Shown one piece after another: positions 49,501 to 60,784 of a DNA stretch of 64,000 bases. The stretch is taken from contig CM076153.1 of assembly GCA_038025085.1 (NCBI GenBank), positions 10,509,501-10,573,500 on the forward strand. Direction: 5' to 3'. Origin of the DNA: Tetragonia tetragonoides. Taxonomy: Eukaryota > Streptophyta > Magnoliopsida > Caryophyllales > Aizoaceae. The first letter of the stretch is position 1, and the number at the start of each line of letters is the position of its first letter. A program made the translations under genes and the position numbers. The notes under the pieces were generated by a model that saw only the letters and a list, made by a program, of their open reading frames with translations, searched no databases and was not told the origin of the DNA.

Positions 49501-52500
49501 ATTCAGCTGGAACCGCATCTGCTCATCTTCCTGCAACATGACTTGTCTGTTCACTGTCACTTTTACACATGTCAGGTTCTCTCCCTGATCTGAGTACTGA
49601 AAGGACAGGGGTGAGAATTGGACAAAATATTCTCTTTGCACTGAGCTAACCTTATCTTGAACTTGCAATCTAGCAACTTGCCTGTATTAGCTTAACATGA
49701 ATAACCCAGCCGTCAAGTTTCATCACAAACACCTCCCAGGTCCAGAGCTTTATCAATTTGCAACTTTTTTTTTTTTTTTTTTCTTTTTTCTTTGTTTTGG
49801 GGTTTAATCTGTTTTCATTTTGGGTCTTTTTCACTGATTGGAGTAATCTGTGTGGTACGCAGGGGTTCCACTTTCTAATATGTGGTAACCTTGAATATTA
49901 CATAGAAACAAATGGTGGTTCTGTGACTGTATTGATGGCCATAGATCGTGGATGGGTCCTCATCAAGGATCGGACTTGAAATGACCAATGAGATTTGCAA
50001 CTTCAAATTGCTGTTTTTTTTGTAGATAACATGGGTGTCCATGCTTTGCTTGACTAATCCCATGGGCCCTGAAGTTAACGGTAGGTAAAACCTCCAGTGG
50101 CCCTGAGAGGACTCGAACCTGGGACCTCTGGAGTATTTCTCAGATACCTTACCAGTTGAGCTACCCCCTCAGGGTTTGCTACTTCAAATTGTAATTCAAG
50201 TTGTTTCCTGTCCATTTTTTTTGCGAGTTTTAGTCTGATTATCTTTTCAAAAAAATATTTTATTGATGATATCACCGGCTATTCATTCTCTCTAGCTCTT
50301 TTATTTGGACCACCAAAGGCCCCTTGAAGGTTTGCAGTGATTTCTTTGTTGCTCAAGCTACCTTCATTGTTAGTCTTGAAATGCTCTTCTTAAACAGAGT
50401 TTTCTTATTGAAGAACCTTACCTCATTAGGCTTGAATATACTGGTCCAATATCTGTCTGCTCCAAACTCCCACCTGCATCAGATGAATTCTCTTACTGCA
50501 GCTTGTTTTTATATAAACATTTTTCTGTGTCTCGGTGCTGCAGCAGCCAAGAACTTCCCTCTCATGAAAGGGAGAGAGCTGTCAACACTTTCATAGCTAA
50601 GTTTACTGATGATATCTAGCTTTCCAGGTACTTTGACTTAAGAAATTAAAAAAACAAGCCCTTGGAAGTTAAAAGAAACCATGGAGAACTTAAATAGTTG
50701 TTTTTAGATAAGTAAAAATTTCATTAATAGTAAAGATGTTGAATACAAAAGAAAGAGGACAAGGCCTCCTCAAAATCAAACGTAAACTTACAAATCCCTC
50801 CAATGCTGTTGAATGTCTGTAAGAGGAAGAACTTGAAGAGTTAATATGCAGCTTCATGAAGTGCAAAGATGCAGTTCTCTTTTTCTGATGTAGTACAATT
50901 AAAATTTGGACACCGCAAAGATGGTCTGAAGAGAGTACTTTGGAGTACATCTATAGAATCAATCTCCTAATGTTCACTTTCATCATGCATTCAGGACAGA
51001 TATTATATGATTCATGGGTTATTGACCTGGGAGAAGACTGTTTTGTCCATTCTTGGGGCAAACAGACAAGCAGGGTTTGACGAGAGAATATAATTTGCTG
51101 ACGTCTTAACATTAAGAGATTTCTTGTCAAGAGATTAAGTTCCCAAGCCCACGAGTTACTTTATTAGGACTGCAACATTTGGGATCATAGTAATTGAAGT
51201 AGCCAAAATCTTTTCTCTTTTCCCGTCTCCTCTTTCTTGATGAATGATATAGACTTTAGCTGAAGATCCTGACAAGAAGAAATACTGCACAACATTTGTA
51301 TTCTGTCTTCCTCTTCTGAGGAACAGGTACTGGTTACACAACCAGTTCATTGAGATGCTTTCTTTCCTCATGAATTGGATAGCCCCACATGGGATGACAA
51401 GATCATAATGCTGTTGTAGCTTGAATATTTTGCATTTCTTTGATTCATTATGCTATCTATATTTTCCAATTTCTCCAGCCTTCTATTAAGATTACCTAGA
51501 TTGTACTTAACAGAATATCCTTTTTCCAGATCAAAGACGTGAATTCAATTAACCTGGAGGATGCTCTCGATTTGCTTCGCTATCCTATCAAATTGGTATG
51601 TCTCTTATCCAGAATACGTGCTTAAGTGTTGATTTTTATGCTCATTGATTTGTCTGTTGTGTTTTCTTTGAACTTATTTATTTCATGAAATTCACTTCAG
51701 GGAACCCACCCTGTGGATGGTCAGCCAGTAATAGTAAAGATTGCAAAACTGGGTTTTACCATTAGGCATCGACGCAATATTGCTCCTGTACCAAAGGTAT
51801 TGTTGTTATAGTGTTTGTTTACCATGACTTAGAATGGTTTTCATGATTGTGCTTGCTCATTTTGAGACTCTCATGGTGGTGGACTGGTGGTATACTATAG
51901 TAGGCTTCACTCTCTTGAACTAAAACACTTCCGGTTCACACTTATCACTCGCCAGTCAGGCTCTTACTATTTGTTTTTTTTTTCTTTTTTTCTTTTTTGC
52001 TTTATTGTCACTTGTCAGCTCTTTCTTGTTTTTTCGTTTCACGCAGAAATCCATGTATTATACAATTAGTGTTGCCACTTGCCAGGCATTGATTTCGAAC
52101 AGAAACCATCCCTAAATTTTGACAGCCTCAAAACTACAGATATAAGCTCTTCCTTGCAATACTGTGACTGGATGGAGCATCTGTGATTCAAACACATTGC
52201 CCTCTCTAGTGTTGGACAAGAAAAATTAGAAGTTCTATTTAAGGATTTACTAGTGCATGTAGGATTCAGAACTCATATATCTATCAGACCTTACTATTGC
52301 TTTTGTGGGACATGCACAGTTAGAGGTCCAGTTTTCATTTCCTAGGTGTGTAATTATGAAGTTTTGGAGTTTCTTGCACCTACTTGTATCTTGCTTGTAA
52401 ATTGGTTGTAGTGTAGGGCTGTAAACAAGACGAGCCAAGCTTTTCTCTGTTTGAGCTCGGCTCGAGAACTTGTCAAACGAGGTTGAGTTCAAGATTGATC

Positions 52501-53498
52501 GAGCTCGAGCTTGATATTTTTCTGAACTCGAGCTTGCCTCGACTCGACTAGGTCAACGGTCTGAGCTTTAAAAGAATCATTGTTTTTAAACAGTATTTAT
52601 TGATATATTTCATTAAATATATTGATATTATTCGAGCTGGAAGGAGCTTCAAACGATGTCATTCGTGAGAATTAACGAGTTTCAAAACCTGCTTGAGCTC
52701 GGCTCGTCTATTATCGAAGGAGCTTTCACCATTCTTGATTGCGAGTCACTTGTGAGTGTATTGGCTCGTTTATTGCCCACTTGAAAGAGGAAGTCGTTTG
52801 ACTTGTTCTGAGACTCCATTTAAAATTTAAGGTTATTCATATGACAACCTAAGTAATAAGTATGTCCTTTATTTCCAAATCTACCCTTATTTCAACTTTG
52901 TTTAGAACACGACCTTAACTAAAAGCTTCTGTCTCTTTCGGAATTACCATGTTACCCCTAACTAGTCGCCTAGAAGAGTGAAAAGAAAAATTAAAACATC
53001 TTCCAAGTAACATGAGTGTTTTACTCAAAAAAAAAAAAGAAAAGAAGAGGTAACGCAAAGATAAATTAAGAACAATACACAAAATGAAAGATAGAGCTGA
53101 TAGAAAGCATCCTAGTGGTTGTCCTGCTGAATGAAACAAAGATAAGTTAGAAATGTAAACTAGTTGCAGGCTTGCAGCTAATGGTGGTTTTGTAAACAGG
53201 TCATCCCATCGACCTTCAGGGTGGTTGTTTGCTAATAACCCAAGAATTTGATAATTTATTAGGTAGCCTGTAGCCTTCTAAATCATGTGGTGCAATTATA
53301 TACTGGTCCGCATGAAGTGATCTTATGTTGCTGGATGATTGATGAATTACTTGATATTGATCATGAATGCAGAATTTGAATCCAAACGATATCAATATGG
53401 ATAAAGCACTGGAACTGCTCTCAGGTAAAGATGTTAGAAGATGTGGTCGACCAAAGGGCAAACCCAAGCATGAGGAAGAAGCCATTGATGACCTTTAA
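40551..53498 (+). CDS. topA: type IA (bacterial TopA-like) DNA topoisomerase, probably organellar (1211 aa)
   Basis: Relaxes negatively supercoiled DNA by single-strand passage; the plant TopA-like enzyme (compare At4g31210) acts in organelles. Exons: 40551-40646, 41156-41995, 42079-42560, 42890-44617, 48552-48663, 48776-48865, 51530-51595, 51701-51796, 53373-53498, giving 1212 codons with the stop. The Ser/Arg-rich N-terminus fits a transit peptide, followed by a Lys/Ser-rich linker to about residue 395. TOPRIM: VVIVESVTKAKVIQGYLG with E409, and DPDREGEAIAW with D482, D484, E486. Active-site tyrosine Y713 in GLITYMRTDGLHIS, with R715. GRPSTYASTIKVLQDRKYI marks the end of the core. A zinc-finger-like site C1019-x2-C1022-x19-C1042-x5-C1048 spans the exon 4/5 junction. 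Topo C-terminal repeats follow (LGTHPVSGEKILLKSGPYGS; LGTHPVDGQPVIVKIAKLGF). The exon 3 acceptor must be 42078, not the nearer 42070, to keep frame. Introns 4 and 6 are swollen by retroelements. Confidence 0.93.
42689..42706. repeat. 18-base poly(C) run in topoisomerase intron 3
   Basis: Homopolymer tract; probably unstable in length. No function inferred. Confidence 0.8.
44950..45050 (+). mobile_element. LINE 3'-end fragment (GAGGAC..GTCCTC family)
   Basis: Carries TTGAGGACTACTTGTCCTCA and then an AT-rich tail ending CTTATCTAAA. The same inverted GAGGAC/GTCCTC signature and tail appear at 47485, 48330, 45178 (inverted) and 50697 (inverted). Confidence 0.6.
45178..45560 (-). mobile_element. 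inverted L1-type LINE fragment in topoisomerase intron 4
   Basis: The minus strand reads TIWCLWLERNARVFDG and DMLWDRV, the conserved region after the zinc-binding (zf-RVT) domain of plant L1 LINEs. It ends at a tail with the GAGGACA/TGTCCTC inverted motif and AGATAAAG at the plus-strand left edge. Stops break the frame. Confidence 0.75.
46470..47530 (+). mobile_element. L1-type LINE 3' fragments (zf-RVT domain), partly duplicated
   Basis: First part: PRKVKAFVWAMVLDRLNTND, LLQRRRPNTALSPDMCMLCQ and FAILWCIWLERNAQVFNG, in two frames separated by indels. This is the typical reverse-transcriptase zinc-binding region. From about 47265 a second copy of the FAIFWCPWMERNARLFSG stretch follows, ending in GAGGACTCCTTGTCCTCATA plus an A-rich tail. 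Both are degenerate and sit in topoisomerase intron 4. Confidence 0.8.
47674..47760 (+). mobile_element. diverged SINE/LINE 3' end related to 16663-16760
   Basis: Shares the order CTCCCGGGGGTA, GAACCCCC, TACCCTGC, GGTGGGAGCC, GAGGCACTGGGGTAATG with the element at 16.7 kb, with mutations and a short tail. Confidence 0.5.
48330..48400 (+). mobile_element. LINE tail fragment in topoisomerase intron 4
   Basis: GAGGATACCTTGTCCTCC, then an AT-rich stretch ending TTCCTTATCTAAAAAG, matching the other tails of this family in the window. Confidence 0.5.
50011..50174 (-). mobile_element. complete tRNA-derived SINE with 17-bp target duplication
   Basis: A 164-bp element on the minus strand in topoisomerase intron 6. 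The head has A box TAGCTCAACTGG and B box GGTTCGAGTCC; the body includes CTTCAGGGCCCATGGGATTA and the end is ATGTTATCTAC plus an A-run. It is flanked by TTTGCAACTTCAAATTG (49994-50010) and TTTGCTACTTCAAATTG (50175-50191), which differ at one base. A 5'-truncated relative lies at 54798-54898. Boundaries are well defined by the duplication. Confidence 0.92.
50697..50790 (-). mobile_element. inverted LINE tail fragment in topoisomerase intron 6
   Basis: Plus strand starts TTTTTAGATAAG and contains AGAGGACAAGGCCTCCTC, the inverted form of the GAGGAC..GTCCTC tail seen at 44950, 47485 and 48330. Confidence 0.5.
52410..52800. repeat. GAGCTCG-rich repeat block in topoisomerase intron 8
   Basis: Begins TAGGGCTGTAAACAAGACGA and is studded with GAGCTCG/CGAGCTC-type motifs (GAGCTCGGCTCGAG, CGAGCTCGAGCTTG). 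Such sequences occur in non-autonomous plant DNA transposons, but I find no matching inverted end, so the element type is unknown. Confidence 0.4.
52945..52980 (-). mobile_element. short RTE/SINE 3'-end remnant
   Basis: Contains TTACCCCTAACTAGTCGCCT and AGAAGAG, the conserved core of the (TTG)n-tailed family, cut on both sides. Confidence 0.55.
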
Positions 53499-55190
53499 GG
53501 TGTTAACTCATTCAGCTTGGCGTACAGCTCGATCGTAAGCTTGTTGCCTCCTAAACGAGTATGCAAGCGTTGTTGATCTTTGGTTTGCCTGGGAAGCATA
53601 TTAGCATACTATGGTATGGAAAGAGATTCAGTGACAGTAGCATAGGTATAGAAAACGAAGCAGTGAGACATAGCGTATACAAGTAAGTGCTATGCTTATT
53701 TATTAGCAGTATAGCTTCAATTGATATTGTTGTCCATGTTTCTTATTCACGGCTTCTTGTTCATAGCTATGAGGAAGTAGGTGTTTTTTGGGGTGAGATT
53801 TCACCATTGTATTCTGAACAACGAGATGCTTTGCCATAAGATTGGCTGCGTAATTCAATATGGTTATTTCATATAGTTGTCAAAACTGTTCCAATCTCTA
53901 CCATTCTGTATTCGGACCAAAATGTCATGTAGCCTGATTTGGATAAGAAAAAAATGTGAGAAATTTGTCTGAAGCAATGTAGTGTTGAACTAACAAGGGA
54001 TCGTCTGGCACCAGTTATAACATTACATCCTACAGGGCTACAGGAATAACTTCTAATACATTGGCTGTGACAATGTGTAAAACAAATCAGCCATTTACTG
54101 GACGGCTTCAGAATATTGCTCCTTTCAACTTTCTAACACAGTATTTGAATAGGGGCAGAGTTCATTTCCACTTCCGTCTAGAAATAAGAAAAAGACTGAG
54201 GTGCTGGGTACATGAAGTCCCAGGTTCGAAAAAAAGAAGAAAAAGAATGTGTTCGTTGTCAGCATCAGGAAAAACAGTACACTCCAGTAAAACCATATTT
54301 ACTCCAATTTCATAATGGGGGGTTCTGGAGAGATGAAGTTGTATGTAGCATTATCCCTGACAAGTCAATCCGATAATAATGTCAGCCAGTCAATACTGTT
54401 ACCTTCCTGATGCTGGTCAAATTCCATCTGGTCCATATAGCACAGAAGGTTTGTAATTGGGTACCAAAGAGGAAAAGAAACTTCAGTATTATGCATAGCT
54501 CAAATTAAATTAACATCTCTAGAATATTTGAATTCAAAAGTGCATCCTATTATGAAATTCCTGGATTTGCAGTTGAATTTGTATTACTAGATTTCTATGT
54601 TGGAACATCAACTTGCAACTTGGCTTAACATACAAAGAGTAACATTTGTAACCATCTAATTACAAGTCCTCATCATAATTGGCTTTTATAAGCTTGGGAA
54701 AATCATATACATTTGCAGTCACACAGACATTTACATCATATTCTGAAAAGTCAGTATACAATATAGTGTAATAACTGGTCATGAAGAACCAGATTCTAAG
54801 TCCCCTCAGGGCCACTTGAGGTTAACCTGGTCGTTAACTTCAGGGCCCATGGGATTAGTTAAGCAAAGCTTGGATACACATGTTATCTAAAAAAAAAATA
54901 TCTTTTGCTATGCTGTACAGTATGCACGCCAGTTCTTACTATAATGAACTGTTCAAAGAACTTCTTGCAATCATAAATCTGTTCCGAAATTCTGTGTAAC
55001 AATCCAACTGATACATCACCTAAGCTTGCTGATCGTTTTTCCCTCTTGCTGATCCATTACCCCACATTTTGTTTGTGCCGGCAACAGTCAGTCAGTCACT
55101 TCTTCGAATGTCAGAACCAGTAACAAGTAAGTCTACCACTTTCAGTAAAAATATGGCTAGGACTTTAAAGCAGTTTCTAATGTTACGCTG
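53499..55190. other. convergent intergenic region between topoisomerase and kinase
   Basis: Contains the 3' UTRs of both genes and a truncated SINE (54798-54898). The rest is AT-rich spacer without supported ORFs. Confidence 0.6.
54798..54898 (+). mobile_element. 5'-truncated SINE related to 50011-50174
   Basis: Plus-strand CCCTCAGGGCCACTTGAGG, then GTTAACTTCAGGGCCCATGG and ATGTTATCTAAAAAAAAAAT, matching the body and tail of the complete SINE but missing the tRNA-like head. Confidence 0.75.
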
Positions 55191-58100
55191 TTAGTCTCCA
55201 GTTGAATGGAAGCCTGAGCGACTTACACTTTCATGGGAAACTGGAGCGCTTAATAAATCCTGTAAACCAGATATCAGAACATTTGTGTCAGAATAAAAAA
55301 GCAGTGGAAACATCATTTTGTGCAAGAGCAGTCAACATGTAAGTAAATGGAAGTGTAAAGTAAAAGATCAGAGGCGATTTCTCTTCCTCTGTGGAAGCTT
55401 GATTAGAGCAAATGTATCACACAGATGACAGTAAAAACAAGGATGTCTAAAATGTATTCTGGAATCTGATGAATGAAACTGTTTTTGGAGTCAATAGCAA
55501 ATAAGCCTTTGTAGACACCAGAGGGAGGCTGATTTCAAATGTTTGCAGTTCAGCTAGCAACAAATCAAGTAGCAATCTTAAGCTTAATGAAAACACCAAC
55601 CTACACAACAACAGTAGCTTCCCCCAAATGAAAAAGAGAAAAACAACTAAAACAACAATAATGTATATGCACTCTTGCTGCTAACGGGGTCGAGGGAGGT
55701 CAAAATGTATGCGGACCCTAAAGAAACAATACTAGTAGAGAGACTTTCTCAAAGGACCCAAAATGAAACATTTTCGAAAGAAGTGAAGTACAAAAACATT
55801 ATGAGGAAAGAAAAAGATGGACAAAAAAGCTTCTCAAATTATGTACTTACATGACGCTCAGAGACTTGGCTGTTAGACTTAGAAGTGTATCCATCATAAT
55901 TACCACCAAGCATCATAGCCTCCAGATTTGTTTCTGCAAGAGTTCTCAGTCTACAGAGCTCTGGTACGACAACTGTCCCAAGGTCAGGCCGATCTTTCCG
56001 CCTCAACTCAGCACATTGAAGTGACAGCTTAGCAAAGCTCAGGGCCTCTTCCATAGGCCAATCAGGCACAGTTGGATCCAACATACTCTCAAAAGTTCCC
56101 TTCTCAATGGCTCTCTCAACATAGTGAGTCAAACCCATTGGTGGATTTGCAGTAATTATCTGTAACAGCATTATACCAAGAGAGTATACATCTGATTTCA
56201 CCCCGAGCATACCAGTTTGTTGATATTCAGGATCTATATAGCAGAAAGTACCAGCAGCAGAGGTCAGCCTATATTGTGTCACATCATCAGCCATATTTGG
56301 GGGAACTAGCCTAGCTAAGCCAACGTCGCTTATCTTGCTGACAAGGTTTCGGTCAAGAAGGATATTGGCTGGTTTTAAGTCCCGATGCACTAAGGGCTCA
56401 GGCTTGGTCTGGTGCAGGAACAAGAGGCCAGTGGCTATTTCTGCTGCAATACGGAACCTGTGCTGCCAAGAGAGAGGTGGCGTCCCACCTCGGCAAAAGA
56501 GGCGGTCCTCTAGGCTCCCATTGTGCATGTACTCATAAACTAGACAACCATATTCTGGGCAAGCTCCCAATAACAGAACCATGTTGGGGTGCCGAATGCA
56601 ACTTAGCACTTCAACCTGCAAACAAATAGTCAATAAGCAATTTGAGCAAAAAGATCATGAGGAGCTAAGTTACTAGAACACCACAAAGAACAGAACCAAG
56701 TGGTGATTTTGCGTTTGGCAGGTGAACTAAATTCACAAGCACACTAGTATTAGTCTTGCTTAGTAGTTCATCCATTTTAACAAACTACAAGTCAAGCTAC
56801 TATACTGGCACAAACTACAAGTCATGTCTTTGTCCTTTCCTTGGAGATGAGTCTCACAACCCAACTAAACCTTGATGAGTAGGTGAGATTGGCTAATTGG
56901 ATTTCAACTATCCAAACAACAGTTCAAATGCGTGCAGGAAAGTTCTGTTGTATTGGCTCCGTGATGTTACCCTTCAGTAACTGGTTTTGAGGGAAGACAA
57001 TTCAGTTTGCGGTGAAAATACAAGTAGTCGTTTTTCCCCTTGCCATTTATATGCAGCCTTGTTATGTGACTGATAACTTCTAATACCTTTCATGACCTAC
57101 CAGAAACAATCTAAACACCTCACATACATGGACACGTGATGAAAAATACATGTGGGTCCCGATCAAACATGATGCTATTTGACAAATGTTGAGAGGACAA
57201 TGGGAAGACAATTCAGTGTCTCTTTCTTGACTTATTCTTCTTTTGGGGTGACAAAACATAAGAATTCTTTTCATAGATAACTTTATGCCAGTATCCTGTA
57301 ATGCAAAATAAGGCTTCAATGGAAGCTATATAACATCAGTTGAGGATGCATGAACTTTCCAAGAAAATGGTTTAGTTGCAAACCTCCTGCTGAAATTGTG
57401 ACCTTCCTTGAGCAGCATCAGGACGGAGTACCTTCACGGCTACTAAGGTGTGATCCAGGTTACATCTGTAAACAGGACCATAACCCCCTTCCCCAATCTT
57501 CCGTGTTTCTGTGAAATAGTCTGTAGCAATTTCTATTTCCTCGATTGTGTACTTCCTGTACCTGACATCTGTATTTGATAGCGCATCTAGAGCCTTCCTC
57601 CTATCCTCTGCTTCCTTCATAGCTTTCATTTCTGCTCTGATCCTCTTCTGCGCCTCAAGCTCAGCAATCCTTCTATGAGCTTCTGCTGCTTCCATGGCGG
57701 CCTTAGATCTAGCCTTCTCTCTTTCCACAACGGAGTGTGCTGATTCTTCTGCATGTTTAATATCTTCGACTTTTTGCTCCTCTTCCATCTTCCACCTTTG
57801 GAGCTCTAGTGCCTGAAAATGGTGAAGATCACAAATAAATACTCAAACTGAGTAGAAGACAGTTCATTTTTAGTTTTTTTTTTCCTTCTTAAAATCTAAT
57901 TGCAAAAAAATACCTTCTGCTTTGCCGAGAGTGCTTCCTTGCAAGCATTACTATACATATCCATTGTTTGCTTTAACTCGAACCTCAGCCTCCTCATTTC
58001 GGCTTCAACATCATCCTGTGATTTGGGAACAATACTTACTCTTACAATCCACTTTTCCAATCAACACTAGTGTGTGAACAATATAAGAGTATGTGATTAC

Positions 58101-60784
58101 TGTAGGGAAGCACATGATATACAAGTAAGGAAGCATATGCCTCACCATCGCTTGTGGTTGCATGGATGACCAATTTATGCTAGAGTCATCCGAAGAAACA
58201 TTGGAGAAATCGGGAGGAGGGCTCATATTAATGTCCACAGAGGGTTTTCGACGTGATGACTCATACACATAATCATTATTGTCAGAGCTTGTAGACAGCC
58301 TGTTATTAAGATTTCGTCCAGGATCAGCATCATGCAAAGGCGGAAACATGCGATCAACACTTGACCTTCCAGAGCTTACAAATGAGATATCGGTTTCTGA
58401 CGTCAGGAGTTCCCCATAAGATTTTACATGTGGATGTCTCCCTCCCCTGGTAAACGGTGACCTGTTGGCAAATCTAATAATTACTAGTCACCAAGTAAAA
58501 GAATTGTTTCATGAAGTGTGAACAAAAATCAAAAAGTACCTAAACTCTGGATCATCATATCCACCTATTGGTGACCCATTTGGTGGTGTCTTTTCTGAAC
58601 CTAAAATAGCCACAAGGAGGTTAACACCCTCAGAAGTAACATTCAATACAGAAATAAGAAATTTAGTGAAAATATCATTCTTATGGTGGAAAATACCTGT
58701 TGTGCTTTGAAGAGGAGACGTTGGAGCACTTGAAGATTGATTCATAATCTGGCTACGAAGCGAAGAATAGGTTGGGGCTGGACGGGAAGCAGACCGCATG
58801 GTAGAAATTTTGCCTCCTTTCGAAATAATGTAAACAGTGCAAAAGTCTGGTGCCCCTTTTGCTATAATGGCAGGACAGTCTATTTTGCTGAATTTACTGT
58901 GAAAAAAAGGATTTTTGTCAGACTCTATTTGCTAAAGATTTTGTTCCAAGAAACTTTATGGCATATTGTATGCATTTAAGCATTCTTGTATTCTGTATCA
59001 TTCTTGTTAAAGTTCTAATATGCCAATGACTTCAATCTAAGTATTTGAATATTTTAGATCTTCTGCACTTTTGAACAATTGTTTTGAAAATTGCTGGTAC
59101 CTACCTTAGGAAGGAACCCCTGGAAGCAGCACCGAGGATTAAGACTTCGATTGCTGAATGAGTAGCAAACTCGATCAGTGCTTTTGGCACTTCTACATCT
59201 TCAAGCACAATGTCGCGGCATTGTATCTATCAGGAGAATGTCATCAGAAAAAGAAGTTAAAGATGTGACAAAAACATAGAGCAAAGAACTAGTCTATATT
59301 ATATGGGGATTAATTGATCATTTCTAAGCCTTTTCTTTCTGGTTGTCTGACTACAAGTACATATCATGAGTACCTACATCTTTCCGCGTGCAAAAACAAC
59401 GAAACGGGAGAAACAAATCCTTTGTTTGTTGATCCCATTGTCTGGCTGCAGAAATGTTGAAAAAGTATTAGAAATTTGGTTCAATCTTTCCATCTACAAT
59501 ATAAATGGAAGCAAAAATATTCCATGATTGTGTATGATATGTCAGTTATATTTTAGCTGCATAATGTAAAATTTGAAACAAAGGCATTATAAAGATCACC
59601 CCAAAGCAATAGAAAACCCTTTCTAGTTAGATAAGTATCTGTTACAGGGAATCTACATGTTAGTTCAAATGTCTATGCCTGACCGTTAAATTGTCAGATA
59701 CAGGATATGATATCAACTAGTACTTGACCTAAGCAAAAGAAATCCACAAAAAATGACTTACGTATTGTTTTAGGATCCACACCCGTATCGAATCCTTGTC
59801 CCCAGGTAACATAGGTTCTCAGTTCCGTTTAGCCCAACTCTCATATTTATCAGGCAGATTGCCATATTATGAATCTAGAATGACACTGCGGCTTTAGGAA
59901 AGAAACAATCCCTAATTTCATACAACTTTGATAATGTTATGTGCAATCTTAGCTGCTAGTATCTGCTAAATCATTCTAATGTTTTTTGAGGGTAACACCT
60001 AATCTAATCAAACCTGCAACCTTTTGATCATATTATTCCATTGCAAAATCAGAATATGGCATAAAATGAAACATTCATGAATCTTTACACACTTCACAAC
60101 CAAAGCAAACAAATCAAACCATTAACTATACATATCGTTTTCACCCAAACAAAAAACTACATATATTGTACATACCATATATATTATTAGACCTTTAGCT
60201 CAAAAGCCTACATTAACCACATATATACGCCACGATGAGCAAAATTCATTGCACAAAACTTCCTCTTAATGTCCAAGAGGATTAGATGTTTTCTTTGCGT
60301 TCCAATTGTTGAGAGTGGCATCTCATTAGATTGTTAAATGAATGACAATTCATTGAAATATTTGAGATGTTGTATCAAACTCTGGTGTGATAACAATAAC
60401 AACCCAGTATATCCCGACAAGGGCGGGGTTTGGGGAGATTCAGATGTACGCAGTCTTACCCCTAACAAGTCACCTAACAGATGTTCACAATGTGAACATA
60501 TTTTTATCAACTAGGACAATAAAACTTGCACATTATTTAAAGCTTCTGAATCATACATTTAGATAAAGAGATTGAAAAATACCCTGAAGAGGAACAGCAG
60601 GAGAAGAATTAGGATAAGGCTGATGTTTAACTTTAACATGAACAAGCACAACAGTTTGGCCTCTATTGAGAAGATTATCAATTGCCCATTTGAGTGCATG
60701 TTGGCTCCCTTTATCCTTATCTATGGCAACTGCTACCAATTTTGTGGTGTCCCTTCTTTCTGTATTATCTCTTCCAAGCCACAT
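55191..60784 (-). CDS. USP-domain receptor-like cytoplasmic kinase (RLCK-IX / PUB35-like, no U-box; 777 aa)
   Basis: Cytoplasmic Ser/Thr kinase with an N-terminal universal-stress-protein domain. Exons: 60784-60583, 59445-59378, 59226-59105, 58896-58697, 58600-58540, 58461-58146, 58015-57914, 57812-57384, 56615-55851, 55259-55191, exactly 778 codons with the stop. USP: VAVAIDKDKGSQHALKWAID ... IEVLILGAASRGSFL ... GAPDFCTVYIISKG (about 15-165). A Ser-rich linker follows, then a long coiled coil (about 325-430) and the kinase: glycine loop IGEGGYG 463-469, VAVK K484, HRDLKPAN 577-584, and DVG instead of DFG at 597-599, which is normal in this family. GTFCYIDPEYQQTG marks the activation segment. 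Related PUB proteins add a C-terminal U-box; here a donor after SERH (55851) leads to a short tail ending SGFHSTGD. The last exon is the least certain. Confidence 0.92.
55640..55765 (-). mobile_element. diverged RTE/SINE 3' end in the last kinase intron
   Basis: Plus strand reads GGGGTCGAGGGAGGTCAAAA, TGTATGCGGACCCTAAAG and CTAGTAGAGAGACTTTCTCA, a mutated version of the block at 21696-21819, preceded by ACAACAATAA on the CAA side. Confidence 0.6.
60395..60480 (-). mobile_element. RTE/SINE 3' end in kinase intron 1
   Basis: Plus strand AACAATAACAACCCAGTATA, GGGCGGGGTTTGGGGAG and CAGATGTACGCAGTCTTACC, CCTAACAAGTCACCTA. It lies in the 1.1-kb first intron (59446-60582). Confidence 0.75.

Noticed and set aside
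50085..50174. tRNA gene on the minus strand
   Set aside because: A and B boxes are present, but the unit is a SINE head with target duplications, and no full cloverleaf or acceptor stem is visible.
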